Made by a program: the position numbers and the translations under genes. Source: Rubrivivax sp. (GTDB lineage: Bacteria; Pseudomonadota; Gammaproteobacteria; Burkholderiales; Burkholderiaceae_C). From it: 32,840 nt of DNA. Under the pieces are notes generated by a model. The model did no database searches and was not told the origin of the DNA. It saw only the letters and a list, made by a program, of their open reading frames with translations. The stretch is taken from assembly GCA_030680415.1 (NCBI GenBank), contig JAUXVE010000017.1:1-32840 (forward strand). Reading direction: 5' to 3'. Positions 13,920 to 22,416 of this stretch are shown piece by piece; position 1 is the stretch's first letter; each line of letters begins with the position of its first letter.

Positions 13920-15020
13920 TCAGCCGGTGTGGCGCCGCTGGTAAAGGCCGCCCGGCAAACGGGCAACGCTGCCTTCCAGTTCGAGGTCGAGCAGGCGCAC
14001 CGTCAGCTCGGCTGCGCTGGCGCCGGTGCGCGCCATCAGCGCGTCCAGCGTCACCGGGTCGTGGCCCAGGGCGTCGAGCAAGGGGTCGGCCGGCGCCGGT
14101 TCCTCCAGTGGCAACGGGCGCTGCTGATGCTGAATGCCGAGCAGTTCCTCGACGATGTCCTGCGCGGTTTCCACCAGCTTGGCGCCCTGCTTGAGCAGGA
14201 AGTGGCAGCCCCTGGATTGCGGCGCGTGGATCGAGCCTGGGATGGCGAACACCTCGCGCCCGGCCTCGGCCGCCAGCCGTGCCGTGATCAGCGAGCCCGA
14301 GCGCAGCGCCGCCTCGACCACCAGCGTGCCCAGCGACAGGCCGGCGATGATGCGGTTGCGCTGCGGAAAGTTCTCGGGCAGCGCCGGCGTGCCGGGTGCG
14401 TATTCGCTGACCAGCGCGCCGTGCGCGGCGATGCGTTGCGCCAGCTCGCGGTGGCGTGTCGGGTAGACGCGGTCCAGACCGTTGCCGAGCACGGCCACCG
14501 TGCCGGCACCGCCGTCCAGGGCGCCTTCGTGCGCCGCGCCGTCGATGCCCAGCGCCAGGCCCGACACCACGACATACCCCTGGCTGCTGAGCGCACGCGC
14601 GAAGGCGTGCGCGTTGTCGGTGCCTTGCGCCGTGGGGTGGCGGCTGCCGACGACGGCGATGGCGGGCGCGCAAAGGATGGCGGGCGTGCCCTGCACGTAC
14701 AGCAGCAGCGGCGGGTCGGCGGTCTGCAGCAGGCGCGGCGGGTAGGCCGGGTCGCCGAGCGTCAGCACGCTGCGCTCGGCGCCGCCGTGCAGCCACAGCC
14801 GCGCCGCGGCCAGCCGCTCGGCATGGTGCGCCGGCTCGCGCTGCAGCGCATCGGCAGCCGCAGCGCCGGCCAGTTCGCGCAGCGTTTTCGGTGGCGTGCG
14901 CAGCACGGCGTCGGGCGAGCCGCAGGCGGCGAGCAGGCGCCGCGCCGCATCGCGGCCGATGCCGGGGGTTTCGAGCAGCCTGAACCAGGCTGCGAATTCG
15001 TCGTCGCCGAGCAAGGCCAT
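13920..15020 (-). CDS. dprA: DNA-processing protein DprA
   Basis: A 366-residue protein that loads RecA on incoming single-stranded DNA during natural transformation. An N-terminal helical SAM/HhH-like region (LLETPGIGRDAARRLLAACG) is followed by the extended Rossmann fold with AIAVVGSRHPTAQG, VVSGLALGIDGAAHEGAL, LPENFPQRNRIIAGLS and VEAALRSGSLITARLA. A C-terminal winged-helix domain (about residues 290-366, DPVTLDALMARTGASAAELTV) completes it. The ATG at 15020 is preferred, with a GTG one codon upstream. It lies 25 bases after the LysM gene and before smg, the usual betaproteobacterial arrangement. Together with SecDF, nothing else for competence is in the window. Confidence 0.97.
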   Translation of the reverse strand: MALLGDDEFAAWFRLLETPGIGRDAARRLLAACGSPDAVLRTPPKTLRELAGAAAADALQREPAHHAERLAAARLWLHGGAERSVLTLGDPAYPPRLLQTADPPLLLYVQGTPAILCAPAIAVVGSRHPTAQGTDNAHAFARALSSQGYVVVSGLALGIDGAAHEGALDGGAGTVAVLGNGLDRVYPTRHRELAQRIAAHGALVSEYAPGTPALPENFPQRNRIIAGLSLGTLVVEAALRSGSLITARLAAEAGREVFAIPGSIHAPQSRGCHFLLKQGAKLVETAQDIVEELLGIQHQQRPLPLEEPAPADPLLDALGHDPVTLDALMARTGASAAELTVRLLDLELEGSVARLPGGLYQRRHTG

Positions 15021-15045
15021 CACCCGCGTCAGCAGGGCCCGGGCC

Positions 15046-16233
15046 CTAGGGCTGGGTGAAGCGGTCGCCGCTGCTGACGGGTTCGCGCACCGTGAGGATG
15101 AGGGCGTAGGAGACACGCTCGAAAACGCGGAAGACGAACAGCAGGCCGTGTTTTTCGTCGGGCAGGCGCATCGCCACGCGCTCGGCGCCCGTGGTGTCGA
15201 CGGCCGCCCGGCCCGTGCGCCACAGCGCCAGCACATGGCCGCGCTCGATGCCGTCGCGCTGGCCGCGGTTGAGCGCCACGACCTGGTTCTGGCCGGCATG
15301 CAGGCCCTCGCCATAGATCGAGACGACGTGCCCGTCCACCGGCGCCGCCGGCGGGTGCGGCACGTAGGCCACCAGTTCCTGCTGCGGCACCGGCGACAGG
15401 CGGTCGCCGACGCCGGCCTCCAGGCGCGTGCTGGTGACGGTGAAGGTGGCCGGCACGACCACGTTCTTGCCGCTGGCGGCGGCCACCATGTTGCCGGCAC
15501 GGACGTACTCGGCGGTGCCGACGTAGCGGCCTTCGTAGCCCAGCACCTCGCGCGTCAGCGGGTCGAGCAGCGGGCGCAGTTCCCGGAACAGGCGGAAATC
15601 GCGCGCGCCGGCAAGGTCGCCGCGCACATAGGCCGTCTCGCCGCGCGAGACCATGACGCGGCCTTCCTGGGTGGCCACGATGCGCGGTGCGGCTTCGAGC
15701 GCGTTGCTCTCGAACACCACGGCCTCGTTGAGGAAGGGCCCGATCATGTGCAAGGGGATGGCGGCGATGGCGCCGTTGTCCAGCAACTCGCTGCGCACGC
15801 GCGGCGACAGCCGCACCGTGTTGGTGGGCACCTCGCCGGTACCCTGGGCCAGGCGCAAGCGGGCGCGGCCGTCGATCTTTTCCAGCACCAGCACCTGCCC
15901 CGGGTAGATGAGGTGCGGGTTGCGGATCTGCTCCAGGTTCATGCCCCAGAGCTCGGGCCAGCGCCAGGGTGTCTTGAGGAACAGCCCGGAAATGCCCCAC
16001 AGCGTGTCGCCGCGCTGCACGGTGTGCGAATCGGGCGCGTTGGGCGCCAGGTCGGACAAGGGCACGCCGGCCTGCGCCACACGCTGGGCGGTGTCGCGCC
16101 ACTCGGGGGTGACGGGCATGCGGCTGGGCTGCGCCGTGGCATTGCCGTGCAGCCCGGCCAGGCCGAGCCAGGTGGCAGCCAATACCACTGCCAGCCGTGC
16201 TGCGCCTGGCCCGCGACGATCGCATTTGCTCAT
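15046..16233 (-). CDS. secreted LysM peptidoglycan-binding protein
   Basis: A 395-residue exported protein. Residues 1-34 form a signal peptide (basic start, AARLAVVLAATWLGLAGL, cleavage near ATA-QP). A single LysM domain spans about residues 69-118 (HTVQRGDTLWGISGLFLKTP and then IYPGQVLVL). The rest is a long beta-rich region of unknown function, including TVRLSPRVRSELLDNGAI and VEGHVVSIYGEGL-like segments. LysM domains bind N-acetylglucosamine in peptidoglycan, so it should act in the periplasm. Its position between def and dprA is conserved in Burkholderiales. The start codon and its GAAGG Shine-Dalgarno sequence sit inside a dispersed repeat (see 16231-16320). Confidence 0.9.
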   Translation of the reverse strand: MSKCDRRGPGAARLAVVLAATWLGLAGLHGNATAQPSRMPVTPEWRDTAQRVAQAGVPLSDLAPNAPDSHTVQRGDTLWGISGLFLKTPWRWPELWGMNLEQIRNPHLIYPGQVLVLEKIDGRARLRLAQGTGEVPTNTVRLSPRVRSELLDNGAIAAIPLHMIGPFLNEAVVFESNALEAAPRIVATQEGRVMVSRGETAYVRGDLAGARDFRLFRELRPLLDPLTREVLGYEGRYVGTAEYVRAGNMVAAASGKNVVVPATFTVTSTRLEAGVGDRLSPVPQQELVAYVPHPPAAPVDGHVVSIYGEGLHAGQNQVVALNRGQRDGIERGHVLALWRTGRAAVDTTGAERVAMRLPDEKHGLLFVFRVFERVSYALILTVREPVSSGDRFTQP

Positions 16234-16320
16234 AGGGTGCCTTCGTGCTGCGCACTGCGGTATTCGCCCTTGGGGCGGCCCGGCGGGCTCATGGGGATGC
16301 CTTCGTGCTGCGGGCAGCGG
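16231..16320. repeat. dispersed 60-bp element overlapping the LysM start codon
   Basis: TGCCTTCGTGCTGCG occurs at 16238-16252 and again at 16298-16312, exactly 60 bp apart, each preceded by CAT-GGG-like sequence. On the minus strand each unit reads CGCAGCACGAAGG followed a few bases later by ATGAGC, so each carries a Shine-Dalgarno-like GAAGG and a start codon. I recall this family as abundant in Burkholderiales genomes; its translation contains SPPGRPKGEYRSAQ. Confidence 0.7.
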
Positions 16321-16465
16321 GGCGATGCAAAAATACGGCAGCGCATGTGGTGATCGGCTCGGTGGCACCCAGGGTGCCGCGAGCAGCGGCGACAATGCTC
16401 ATATGCTTTCACAAATTCTGCCCGTAAACCCTTGATGCCGCAAACAAACTGAGGCTGGGCCAGTT

Positions 16466-16489
16466 GCTCCGTGCACGCTTTCACGGAGC
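16466..16489 (+). promoter_or_regulatory. hairpin in the def leader
   Basis: GCTCCGTG (16466-16473) and CACGGAGC (16482-16489) form a perfect 8-bp stem with an 8-base loop, 65 bases before the def start. It could be a leader structure or, on the other strand, part of the LysM upstream region. Confidence 0.4.
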
Positions 16490-16553
16490 CGCGCGTTGTG
16501 CCTCGCCGACAGCTGTTGCGAGCTGTTTCGGCCTGCTTCCCGTTCCTGCCGCC

Positions 16554-17069
16554 ATGGCCCGATTGCCCATCCTGCGTTACCCCGACCCCCGCCTGCACAC
16601 CGTGGCCCGACCCGTGGCCGCCGTCGACGAGCGCGTGCGCCAATTGGTGGACGACATGCTGGAGACAATGTACGCCGCCGACGGTGTCGGGCTGGCGGCG
16701 ACGCAGCTCGACGTGCACGAGCGCGTCATCGTCATGGACATCTCCGAACAGCACGACCGGCCGCTGGTGCTGATCAACCCCGAGATCGTCGCGCGCAGCG
16801 ACGAGACGGCGCTGGCCGAGGAGGGCTGCCTGTCGGTGCCGCTCGTCTACGACCGCGTCGAACGACCGGCCCGTGTGACGGTGCGCGCGCTCGGCCGCGA
16901 TGGCCAGCCTTTCGAACTGGACGCCGAGGGTCTGACGGCGGTGTGTGTGCAGCATGAGATGGACCACCTGGTCGGCAAGGTCTTCGTCGAATACCTGAGC
17001 CCGCTCAAGCGCGAGCGCATCCGCACCAAGATGCTGAAGAAGACGCGCGACGAAATGCGGGGCAAGTGA
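16554..17069 (+). CDS. def: peptide deformylase
   Basis: A 171-residue metalloenzyme that removes the formyl group from the initiator methionine of new proteins. All three signature motifs are present: GVGLAATQ near residue 43, EGCLSVP near residue 90 (metal-binding cysteine), and [12 protein letters not shown] near residue 132 (HExxH metal-binding histidines and catalytic glutamate). The ATG at 16554, starting [14 protein letters not shown], is the standard start. The frame is open upstream but without similarity. It is divergent from the LysM gene and paired with fmt downstream, from which it is separated by about 400 bases of repeats. Confidence 0.97.
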   Translation: MARLPILRYPDPRLHTVARPVAAVDERVRQLVDDMLETMYAADGVGLAATQLDVHERVIVMDISEQHDRPLVLINPEIVARSDETALAEEGCLSVPLVYDRVERPARVTVRALGRDGQPFELDAEGLTAVCVQHEMDHLVGKVFVEYLSPLKRERIRTKMLKKTRDEMRGK

Positions 17070-17114
17070 TGGCGGCCGCAGACGGCGCCCTCGGCAGCAG
17101 AGCCCCTTCGGTTC

Positions 17115-17402
17115 ACTCCCTCTCCCGCTTGCGGGAGAGACCTATGCGCCACTTGGCGGCGCCGGCTTGTGACCAGGAACCGCGGGTATTGCTCCCTCTC
17201 CCACTTGTGGGAGAGGGTTGGGGTGAGGGTCATGCGTGCCCCTCCCACCCTCACCCCAGCCCTCTCCCGCCCAGGCGGGAGAGGGGGCCATTCAGTTCTC
17301 ATCGGCACAGGTTCCTGGGTAGGGTTGGGGTGAGGGTGCGTCCACTGGAACAGTGGTGGCCCGCCGGCCCTCACCCCAACCCTCTCCCAGAGGGAGAGGG
17401 AG
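17115..17402. repeat. cluster of GGGAGAGGG-type palindromic repeats
   Basis: The 403-base def-fmt gap has no gene but holds several palindromes built on CCCTCTCCC/GGGAGAGGG: 17115-17140 (CTCCCTCTCCCGCTTGCGGG arm), 17191-17230 (CCCTCTCCCACTTGTGGG, then GGTTGGGGTGAGGG), 17246-17287 (CCCTCACCCCAGCCCTCTCC arm), 17322-17336 (GGGTTGGGGTGAGGG) and 17368-17401 (CCCTCACCCCAACCCTCTCC arm). The units occur in both orientations and can fold into strong hairpins. The family is widespread in Burkholderiales and Xanthomonadales intergenic DNA. Confidence 0.8.
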
Positions 17403-17472
17403 TCAATGCAGGTGCGCCGGGTGATTTCTGGCGTGCCGGGCCGCCGCTGGCCTGCCGTCTGGAGGTGCGCGC

Positions 17473-18408
17473 GTGAAGCTTGTGTTCGCCGGCACGCCGG
17501 AGTTCGCGCGCGTGGCCCTGGCGGCCGTGCACGGCGCCGGCCACGAGGTACCGCTGGTGCTGACACAGCCCGACCGTCCGGCCGGCCGCGGCCTCAAGCT
17601 GCAGGCCTCGCCGGTGAAGCAGTACGCGCAGGCGCACGGCCTGCCGCTGGCGCAGCCGCGCAGCCTGCGCCTGGACGGCAAATACCCCGACGACGCCGCC
17701 GCGGCGCGAGCGGCGCTGGCGCAGGCGGCGCCCGACGTGATGGTGGTGGCCGCCTATGGTCTGATCCTGCCGCCCTGGGTGCTGGCGCTGCCGCGCCACG
17801 GCTGCCTGAACATCCACGGCTCGCTGCTGCCGCGCTGGCGCGGCGCGGCGCCGATCCAGCGTGCCGTCGAGGCGGGTGATGCCGACACCGGCATCACCAT
17901 CATGCAGATGGACGCCGGCCTGGACACCGGCGCCATGCTGCTGGCCGAGAGCACGCCGATCAGCGCCACCGACACCAGCGCCACGCTGCACGAACGCCTG
18001 GCAGCCCTGGGCGCGCGCCTGATCGTGCAGGCCCTGGAGCTGCTGGCACAGGGCGCGCCGCAGCCGCGGGCGCAGCCGGCCGCCGGCGTGACCTATGCCC
18101 ACAAGATCGACAAGGCCGAAGCGGCCATCGACTGGCGCGCTCCGGCGGCGGTGATCGAACGCCGGCTGCGTGCCTTCGACCCCTTCCCCGGCGCTACCAC
18201 CGAGCTCGGCGGGCAGCCGCTGAAGGTCTGGCGCGGTGCGGTCGTCCCGGGCGCGGGCCGGCCGGGGCAGGTGCTGCAGGCGTCAGCCGACGGGCTGGTG
18301 CTGGCCTGTGGCGACGGCGCCCTGGCGCTGCTGGAGTTGCAACTGCCCGGCGGCAAGCGCATCGCGGCGCGCGAGTTCCTGCAGCGGCACCCGCTCGCGC
18401 CAGGCTGA
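17473..18408 (+). CDS. fmt: methionyl-tRNA formyltransferase
   Basis: A 311-residue enzyme that formylates initiator methionyl-tRNA using 10-formyltetrahydrofolate. The N-terminal Rossmann domain begins [16 protein letters not shown] and includes the catalytic segment [17 protein letters not shown] with N113 and H115, and the aspartate D151 in [10 protein letters not shown]. The C-terminal beta-barrel domain follows from about residue 208 ([14 protein letters not shown]). The start is GTG 17473, with a near-perfect GGAGGT at 17461-17466. With def upstream it forms the formylation-deformylation pair, although the repeat cluster between them may uncouple the two genes transcriptionally. Confidence 0.97.
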   Translation: MKLVFAGTPEFARVALAAVHGAGHEVPLVLTQPDRPAGRGLKLQASPVKQYAQAHGLPLAQPRSLRLDGKYPDDAAAARAALAQAAPDVMVVAAYGLILPPWVLALPRHGCLNIHGSLLPRWRGAAPIQRAVEAGDADTGITIMQMDAGLDTGAMLLAESTPISATDTSATLHERLAALGARLIVQALELLAQGAPQPRAQPAAGVTYAHKIDKAEAAIDWRAPAAVIERRLRAFDPFPGATTELGGQPLKVWRGAVVPGAGRPGQVLQASADGLVLACGDGALALLELQLPGGKRIAAREFLQRHPLAPG

Positions 18409-18521
18409 AAGCGGCGACGAGGGCAACGGCAGCGGCTCCCACCACGGCCGGGCTCAAGCTGCCGCCGCCTCTGGCCGATAAGCAGGGAAGCCCCTCGCGA
18501 CCTGCCCCGTCGCCACACGCC

Positions 18522-18866
18522 ATGCGCCTCCTCACCCTCGTGTTGTCCATTGCTGCCCTGCTCTGGCTGGGCGGCTGCGACATGGTGGGCATCGAAACGG
18601 CCGGCGCCGCGGCTGCCAAGCGCGAGGCCGAGGCCAAGGCCATCGGTGCCGGCTGCCGCCACGCGGCGCGTTCGGTGGAGCAGTGCTTCGCGCTCAACAG
18701 GCGCGCCGACAAGGCCGCCATGTTCGTCGGCTGGCGCGAGATGAACGACTACATGCGCGAAAACAAGATGGACCCCATGCCGCAGGAAGCACCGACCGAG
18801 GTCGCCGCGGCCGAGGCCGACAGCGCCGTCGGCAAACCCGCACCGGCCGTCGCTTCGAAACGCTGA
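18522..18866 (+). CDS. small conserved lipoprotein of unknown function
   Basis: A 114-residue protein with a lipoprotein signal peptide, MRLLTLVLSIAALLWLGGC, where LGGC at residues 16-19 is the lipobox and C19 the lipidated residue. The mature part has an Ala/Lys/Glu-rich helix (GAAAAKREAEAKAIGAG), two further cysteines (C45 and C55) that might form a disulfide, and a conserved-looking FVGWREMNDYMRENKM segment, followed by a disordered Ala/Pro tail. D20 after the cysteine would, by the Escherichia coli rule, keep it in the inner membrane. I do not recognise the family. Confidence 0.7.
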   Translation: MRLLTLVLSIAALLWLGGCDMVGIETAGAAAAKREAEAKAIGAGCRHAARSVEQCFALNRRADKAAMFVGWREMNDYMRENKMDPMPQEAPTEVAAAEADSAVGKPAPAVASKR

Positions 18867-19013
18867 GAACCGGCCGACACGCCCGTGTGTCGGCTTCGGT
18901 CTGCATCCGCCAGCCGGCATTTCGTCGTCGCGGACCGCATTGCGTCGCGCGCCGCTGGCGCCACGTCGCCGCCTTGCGGCACAGTCTGGGCATCCAACCG
19001 AGAAGGGGATCCC

Positions 19014-19751
19014 ATGACGCCGACCATCCGCATCGCCTGGCTTGCGCCCGTGCTCTTGTGCGTTGCCCTGCTGCCGTCGATGAGCCAGGCGGCCACCACC
19101 ACCGGCTCCGGCCGCATTGCCACCGAGGCGCGCAGCGTGCCGGCCTTCGAGGCCATCGCGCTGGCGGGCGCGATCGACCTGCGCGTGCGCCAGGGCACGC
19201 AACATGCGCTGGAAATCAGCGCCGACGACAACCTGCTGCCGCTGCTGGAAACCAGCGTCGAGACCACCGGCAAGGGCGCCACGCTGCGCGTGGGCTGGAA
19301 GCGCGGCGAAAGCATTTCCACGCGGTCGCGGGTCATCGTGAACGTGGTGATGCCGCAGCTGAGTTCGCTATCCGCCGCCGGTGCCGGCGACATCACGGTC
19401 GAGTCCTTCGACACCCCGACGCTGCAGGTGGCGCTGGCCGGCTCGGGCGACGTCAAGCTGCCGGGCCTGCGCGCCGGCGAGCTGCGCATCGGCATCTCAG
19501 GCAGCGGCGACGTCGGCGGCAGCGGCAAGGCGACGAAGCTGGCGATCAGCATCGCCGGCAGCGGTGACGTCAGGTTGGCCGACCTGCAGGCCGACGAGGT
19601 GACGGTGAAGATTGCCGGCAGCGGCGACGCCGCGGTACAGGCGCAGAAGACGCTCGATGTCCGCATCGCCGGCAGCGGCGACGTCACCTACCGCGGCGAC
19701 GCCGTCGTCAGGAAGTCGGTCATGGGCAGCGGCAGCGTGACGAAGAAGTAG
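19014..19751 (+). CDS. secreted GIN-domain (DUF2807) protein
   Basis: A 245-residue exported protein. A signal peptide occupies residues 1-26 (cleavage near SQA-AT). The remainder is a DUF2807/GIN domain that folds as a right-handed beta-helix. Its rungs are marked by repeated glycine-serine turns: AGAGDIT, AGSGDVK, SGSGDVG, AGSGDVR, AGSGDAA, AGSGDVT and MGSGSVT. The start is ATG 19014 with AGAAGGGG upstream. GIN-domain proteins were originally described as putative adhesin heads, but most are uncharacterised periplasmic or surface proteins. It stands alone between the lipoprotein and azlC. Confidence 0.88.
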   Translation: MTPTIRIAWLAPVLLCVALLPSMSQAATTTGSGRIATEARSVPAFEAIALAGAIDLRVRQGTQHALEISADDNLLPLLETSVETTGKGATLRVGWKRGESISTRSRVIVNVVMPQLSSLSAAGAGDITVESFDTPTLQVALAGSGDVKLPGLRAGELRIGISGSGDVGGSGKATKLAISIAGSGDVRLADLQADEVTVKIAGSGDAAVQAQKTLDVRIAGSGDVTYRGDAVVRKSVMGSGSVTKK

Positions 19752-19814
19752 CAGGGTGCGCGGCGCGGCCAGGCGCGTCGCAGGGCCACCACAGCGCCTG
19801 GCGACAATGGCCGC

Positions 19815-20564
19815 GTGAGCACGACGCGCCCAGCCGCCGCGGCGCCTGCCTGGCGCCACCCCGAATTCGCCCGCGGCGCCCGCGACATGGTGGGCACCGC
19901 GATCGGCATCGCCGCCTGGGGCCTGATCACCGGCGTGGCCATGGGCAACAGCGGCCTGGGCGTGCCGCTGATGGTGTTCATGTCGCTGGTGGTCTTTGCC
20001 GGCAGCGCGCAACTGGCCGTGCTGCCGCTGCTGAGCAGCGGCGCGCCGATCTGGGTCGTGTGGGCCACCGCGCTGTGCGTGAACCTGCGCTTCGTGATCT
20101 TCAGCGCCATGTGGCGGCCTTACCTGATGGGCTACCCATTCGGCGTGCGGCTGCGCGTGGCCTACGTGACGGCGGACCTGAACTACGTGCTGTTCATGCG
20201 CCGCTTCCCCGAGCCCAGGCCGGCGCCCGAGCAACTGCCCTACTTCTGGGGCGGCGTGGTGCTGAACTGGACGGCCTGGCAGGTGCCTTCGATCATCGGC
20301 ATCGTGCTCGCCGGGTCGGTGCCGGTGCACTGGGGCTTCGGCTTCGCCGGCACGTTGGCGCTGTTGGGGCTGGCGCTGGCGCTGCTGACCGACCGCGCCA
20401 CCGGCGTCGCCGGCGCGGTGGCCGGCTGTGCCGCGGTGGCGGCGTACGCGCTGCCGCTCAAGCTGAACATCGTGGTCGCCATCGCCGCGGCGGTGGCCAT
20501 CGGCCTGCTGATCGACCACACGGCGCCGCGCGAGCAGCCGGCGCCGCTGGACGACGGCACCTGA
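19815..20564 (+). CDS. azlC: AzlC family permease (branched-chain amino acid exporter, large subunit)
   Basis: A 249-residue membrane protein with about seven hydrophobic segments and the AzlC signatures FARGARDMVGTAIGIAAWG, SLVVFAGSAQLAVLPLL and NLRFVIFSAMW. AzlC works with the small subunit AzlD to export branched-chain amino acids or their analogues across the inner membrane, by homology to AzlCD and YgaZH. The start is GTG 19815; GACAAT at 19803-19808 just before it could be a -10 box, which would imply a nearly leaderless transcript. The azlD gene follows within 10 bases. Confidence 0.93.
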   Translation: MSTTRPAAAAPAWRHPEFARGARDMVGTAIGIAAWGLITGVAMGNSGLGVPLMVFMSLVVFAGSAQLAVLPLLSSGAPIWVVWATALCVNLRFVIFSAMWRPYLMGYPFGVRLRVAYVTADLNYVLFMRRFPEPRPAPEQLPYFWGGVVLNWTAWQVPSIIGIVLAGSVPVHWGFGFAGTLALLGLALALLTDRATGVAGAVAGCAAVAAYALPLKLNIVVAIAAAVAIGLLIDHTAPREQPAPLDDGT

Positions 20565-20574
20565 GGTGGCCGCG

Positions 20575-20904
20575 ATGCAGACCTGGGAAGTGGCCCTCGC
20601 CATCGTCGGCCTCGCCGCGATCACGGTGCTCACGCGCGGCTTCTTCTTCCTGAGCGAACGCGAGATCCCGATCCCCGTCTGGCTGCGCCAGGGACTGCGC
20701 TACGCGCCGCTGGCGGCGCTGGCGGCGGTGGTGGTGCCCGAGATCGTGATGACGCAGGGCCGCCTCATCGGCACGCTGCTCGACGCACGCCTGTTCGCTG
20801 CTGCTGCCGGCGCGGCCTGGTTCTGGTGGCGGCGCGACATCCTGGGCACGATCCTCACCGGCATGGCCGTGCTGCTGCCGCTGCGCCTGGGGCTGGGCTG
20901 GTAG
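20575..20904 (+). CDS. azlD: AzlD family protein (small subunit of branched-chain amino acid exporter)
   Basis: A 109-residue membrane protein with three or four hydrophobic helices and the AzlD pattern TVLTRGFFFLSEREIPIPVW, RYAPLAALAAVVVPEIV and LGTILTGMAVLLPLR. The ATG at 20575 is preferred because GAGGTGG (20563-20569) is correctly spaced before it; an alternative GTG at 20566 would add three residues. It is coupled to azlC. Confidence 0.92.
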   Translation: MQTWEVALAIVGLAAITVLTRGFFFLSEREIPIPVWLRQGLRYAPLAALAAVVVPEIVMTQGRLIGTLLDARLFAAAAGAAWFWWRRDILGTILTGMAVLLPLRLGLGW

Positions 20905-20912
20905 TGCTTGCC

Positions 20913-20918
20913 TAGAAT
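20913..20918 (+). promoter_or_regulatory. possible -10 box of pgk
   Basis: TAGAAT matches five of six bases of the -10 consensus and lies 27 bases before the pgk ATG, after the azlD stop. No good -35 box is visible. Confidence 0.35.
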
Positions 20919-20945
20919 GAGTGGAACCCCCGACTGGAGCAAACC

Positions 20946-22151
20946 ATGAACGTGATCCGCCTCTCCGACCTGGTGGCCCAGGGCCGTGTCGCCGGCCGCC
21001 GTGTCTTCATCCGCGCCGACCTCAACGTGCCGCAGGACGACGCCGGAAACATCACCGAAGACACGCGCATCCGCGCCAGTGTGCCGTGCATCCGCATGGC
21101 GCTGGACGCCGGCGCGGCGGTGATGGTCACCTCGCACCTCGGCCGCCCGACCGAAGGCGAGTTCAAGCCCGAGGACTCGCTGGCGCCGGTGGCGGCGCGC
21201 CTGACCGCACTGCTGGGCTGCGAGGTGCCGCTGGTGGCCGACTGGGTCGACGGCGTGACGGTGGCGCCGGGGCAGGTGGTGCTGCTGGAGAACTGCCGCC
21301 TGAACAAGGGCGAGAAGAAGAACGACGAAGCGCTGGCGCGCAAGATGGCGGCCCTGTGCGACATCTTCGTGCACGACGCCTTCGGCACCGCGCACCGCGC
21401 CGAGGCCAGCACCTACGGCATCGCGCAGTACGCGCCCATTGCCTGCGCGGGCCCGTTGCTGGCGGCCGAGATCGACGCCATCACCGCTGCGCTGGCGCGC
21501 CCGTTGCGGCCGCTGGTGGCCATCGTCGCCGGCAGCAAGGTCAGCACCAAGCTGACGATCCTGAAGGCGCTGGCGGCGAAGGTGGACGGGCTGATCGTCG
21601 GCGGCGGCATCGCCAACACCTTCCTGCTGGCCGCCGGCCTGCCCATCGGCAAGAGCCTGGCCGAGGCCGACCTGGTGGGTGAGGCGAAGGCCGTGATCGA
21701 CGCCATGAAGGCGCGCGGCGCCGAAGTGCCCATTCCGGTAGACGTGGTGGTGGCCAAGGCCTTCAAGGCCGACGCGGTGGCCACGGTGAAGGCGGCCGCA
21801 GACGTGGCTGCCGACGAGCTGATCCTGGACATCGGCCCGCAGACGGCCGCGCTGCTGGCCGACAAGCTTAAGACCGCCGGCACCATTGTCTGGAACGGCC
21901 CGGTGGGCGTGTTCGAGTTCGACGCCTTCGCGCACGGCACCGAGACCATCGCGCGCGCCATCGCGGCCAGCCCCGCGTTCAGCATCGCCGGCGGCGGCGA
22001 CACGCTGGCGGCCATTGCCAAGTACGGCATCGAAGGCGACATCGGCTACATCTCCACCGGCGGCGGGGCGTTCCTGGAGGTGCTGGAAGGTAAGACGCTG
22101 CCGGCGTTCGAGATCCTTTCCAGGCGCGCGGCCCAGCAGAACCCGGGTTGA
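20946..22151 (+). CDS. pgk: phosphoglycerate kinase
   Basis: A 401-residue glycolytic and gluconeogenic enzyme interconverting 1,3-bisphosphoglycerate plus ADP with 3-phosphoglycerate plus ATP. Conserved blocks appear in order: [81 protein letters not shown] and [18 protein letters not shown]. The length is normal. The ATG at 20946 has GGAG six bases before it. It is followed by a probable terminator at 22171-22196. The cluster partners gap and pyk are not in the window. Confidence 0.98.
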   Translation: MNVIRLSDLVAQGRVAGRRVFIRADLNVPQDDAGNITEDTRIRASVPCIRMALDAGAAVMVTSHLGRPTEGEFKPEDSLAPVAARLTALLGCEVPLVADWVDGVTVAPGQVVLLENCRLNKGEKKNDEALARKMAALCDIFVHDAFGTAHRAEASTYGIAQYAPIACAGPLLAAEIDAITAALARPLRPLVAIVAGSKVSTKLTILKALAAKVDGLIVGGGIANTFLLAAGLPIGKSLAEADLVGEAKAVIDAMKARGAEVPIPVDVVVAKAFKADAVATVKAAADVAADELILDIGPQTAALLADKLKTAGTIVWNGPVGVFEFDAFAHGTETIARAIAASPAFSIAGGGDTLAAIAKYGIEGDIGYISTGGGAFLEVLEGKTLPAFEILSRRAAQQNPG

Positions 22152-22170
22152 ACGCCGTATGGCGGGGACA

Positions 22171-22196
22171 CCGGGGACCGTTGCGGTGCCCGGTTT
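22171..22196 (+). terminator. Rho-independent-like terminator of pgk
   Basis: CCGGGGACCG (22171-22180) pairs with CGGTGCCCGG (22184-22193), nine of ten positions, across a TTG loop, and TTT follows. The T-run is short. A second GC-rich hairpin (CGACCCCC at 22216-22223 with GGGGGTCG at 22232-22239) lies just downstream and may reinforce termination. Confidence 0.6.
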
Positions 22197-22239
22197 GCGG
22201 CTGGACTTCACGGACCGACCCCCGATGCGCGGGGGGTCG

Positions 22240-22416
22240 CGGTGCCCCCATCATGGAGGGCATGGTGTCTAATTGGCGAACAAGGTTTGGCCGGGTGCCA
22301 GCATGCGGCCGCGCTGCACGGCAGGTGGCGGAGAATTCCGGGTCAGCCGCCGGTGAGTGCCAGGACCGGCAGCGGGAATCCGGGGCCCCTGGTACTGAAC
22401 CGATCGAGGACGGATC
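22240..22416 (+). other. leader region of the HPr-rel-A-linked operon
   Basis: There is no gene here. TGGTGTCTAATTGGCG at 22263-22278 has the GG-N10-GC spacing of a sigma-54 promoter, but only partial agreement elsewhere. A GGCGG...CCGCC pairing around 22330-22352 suggests some leader structure. A Shine-Dalgarno-like GAGGA lies about eight bases before the ATG at 22417. No known riboswitch was recognised. Confidence 0.35.

Noticed and set aside
17115..17402. CRISPR array
   Set aside because: The repeats are palindromes in both orientations with irregular spacing and no constant-length spacers.
22280..22416. Possible cobalamin or cyclic di-GMP riboswitch before the GYW-motif gene
   Set aside because: GGGAATCCGG-like and GGCGG...CCGCC pieces caught the eye, but the conserved core of neither riboswitch class is present in order.
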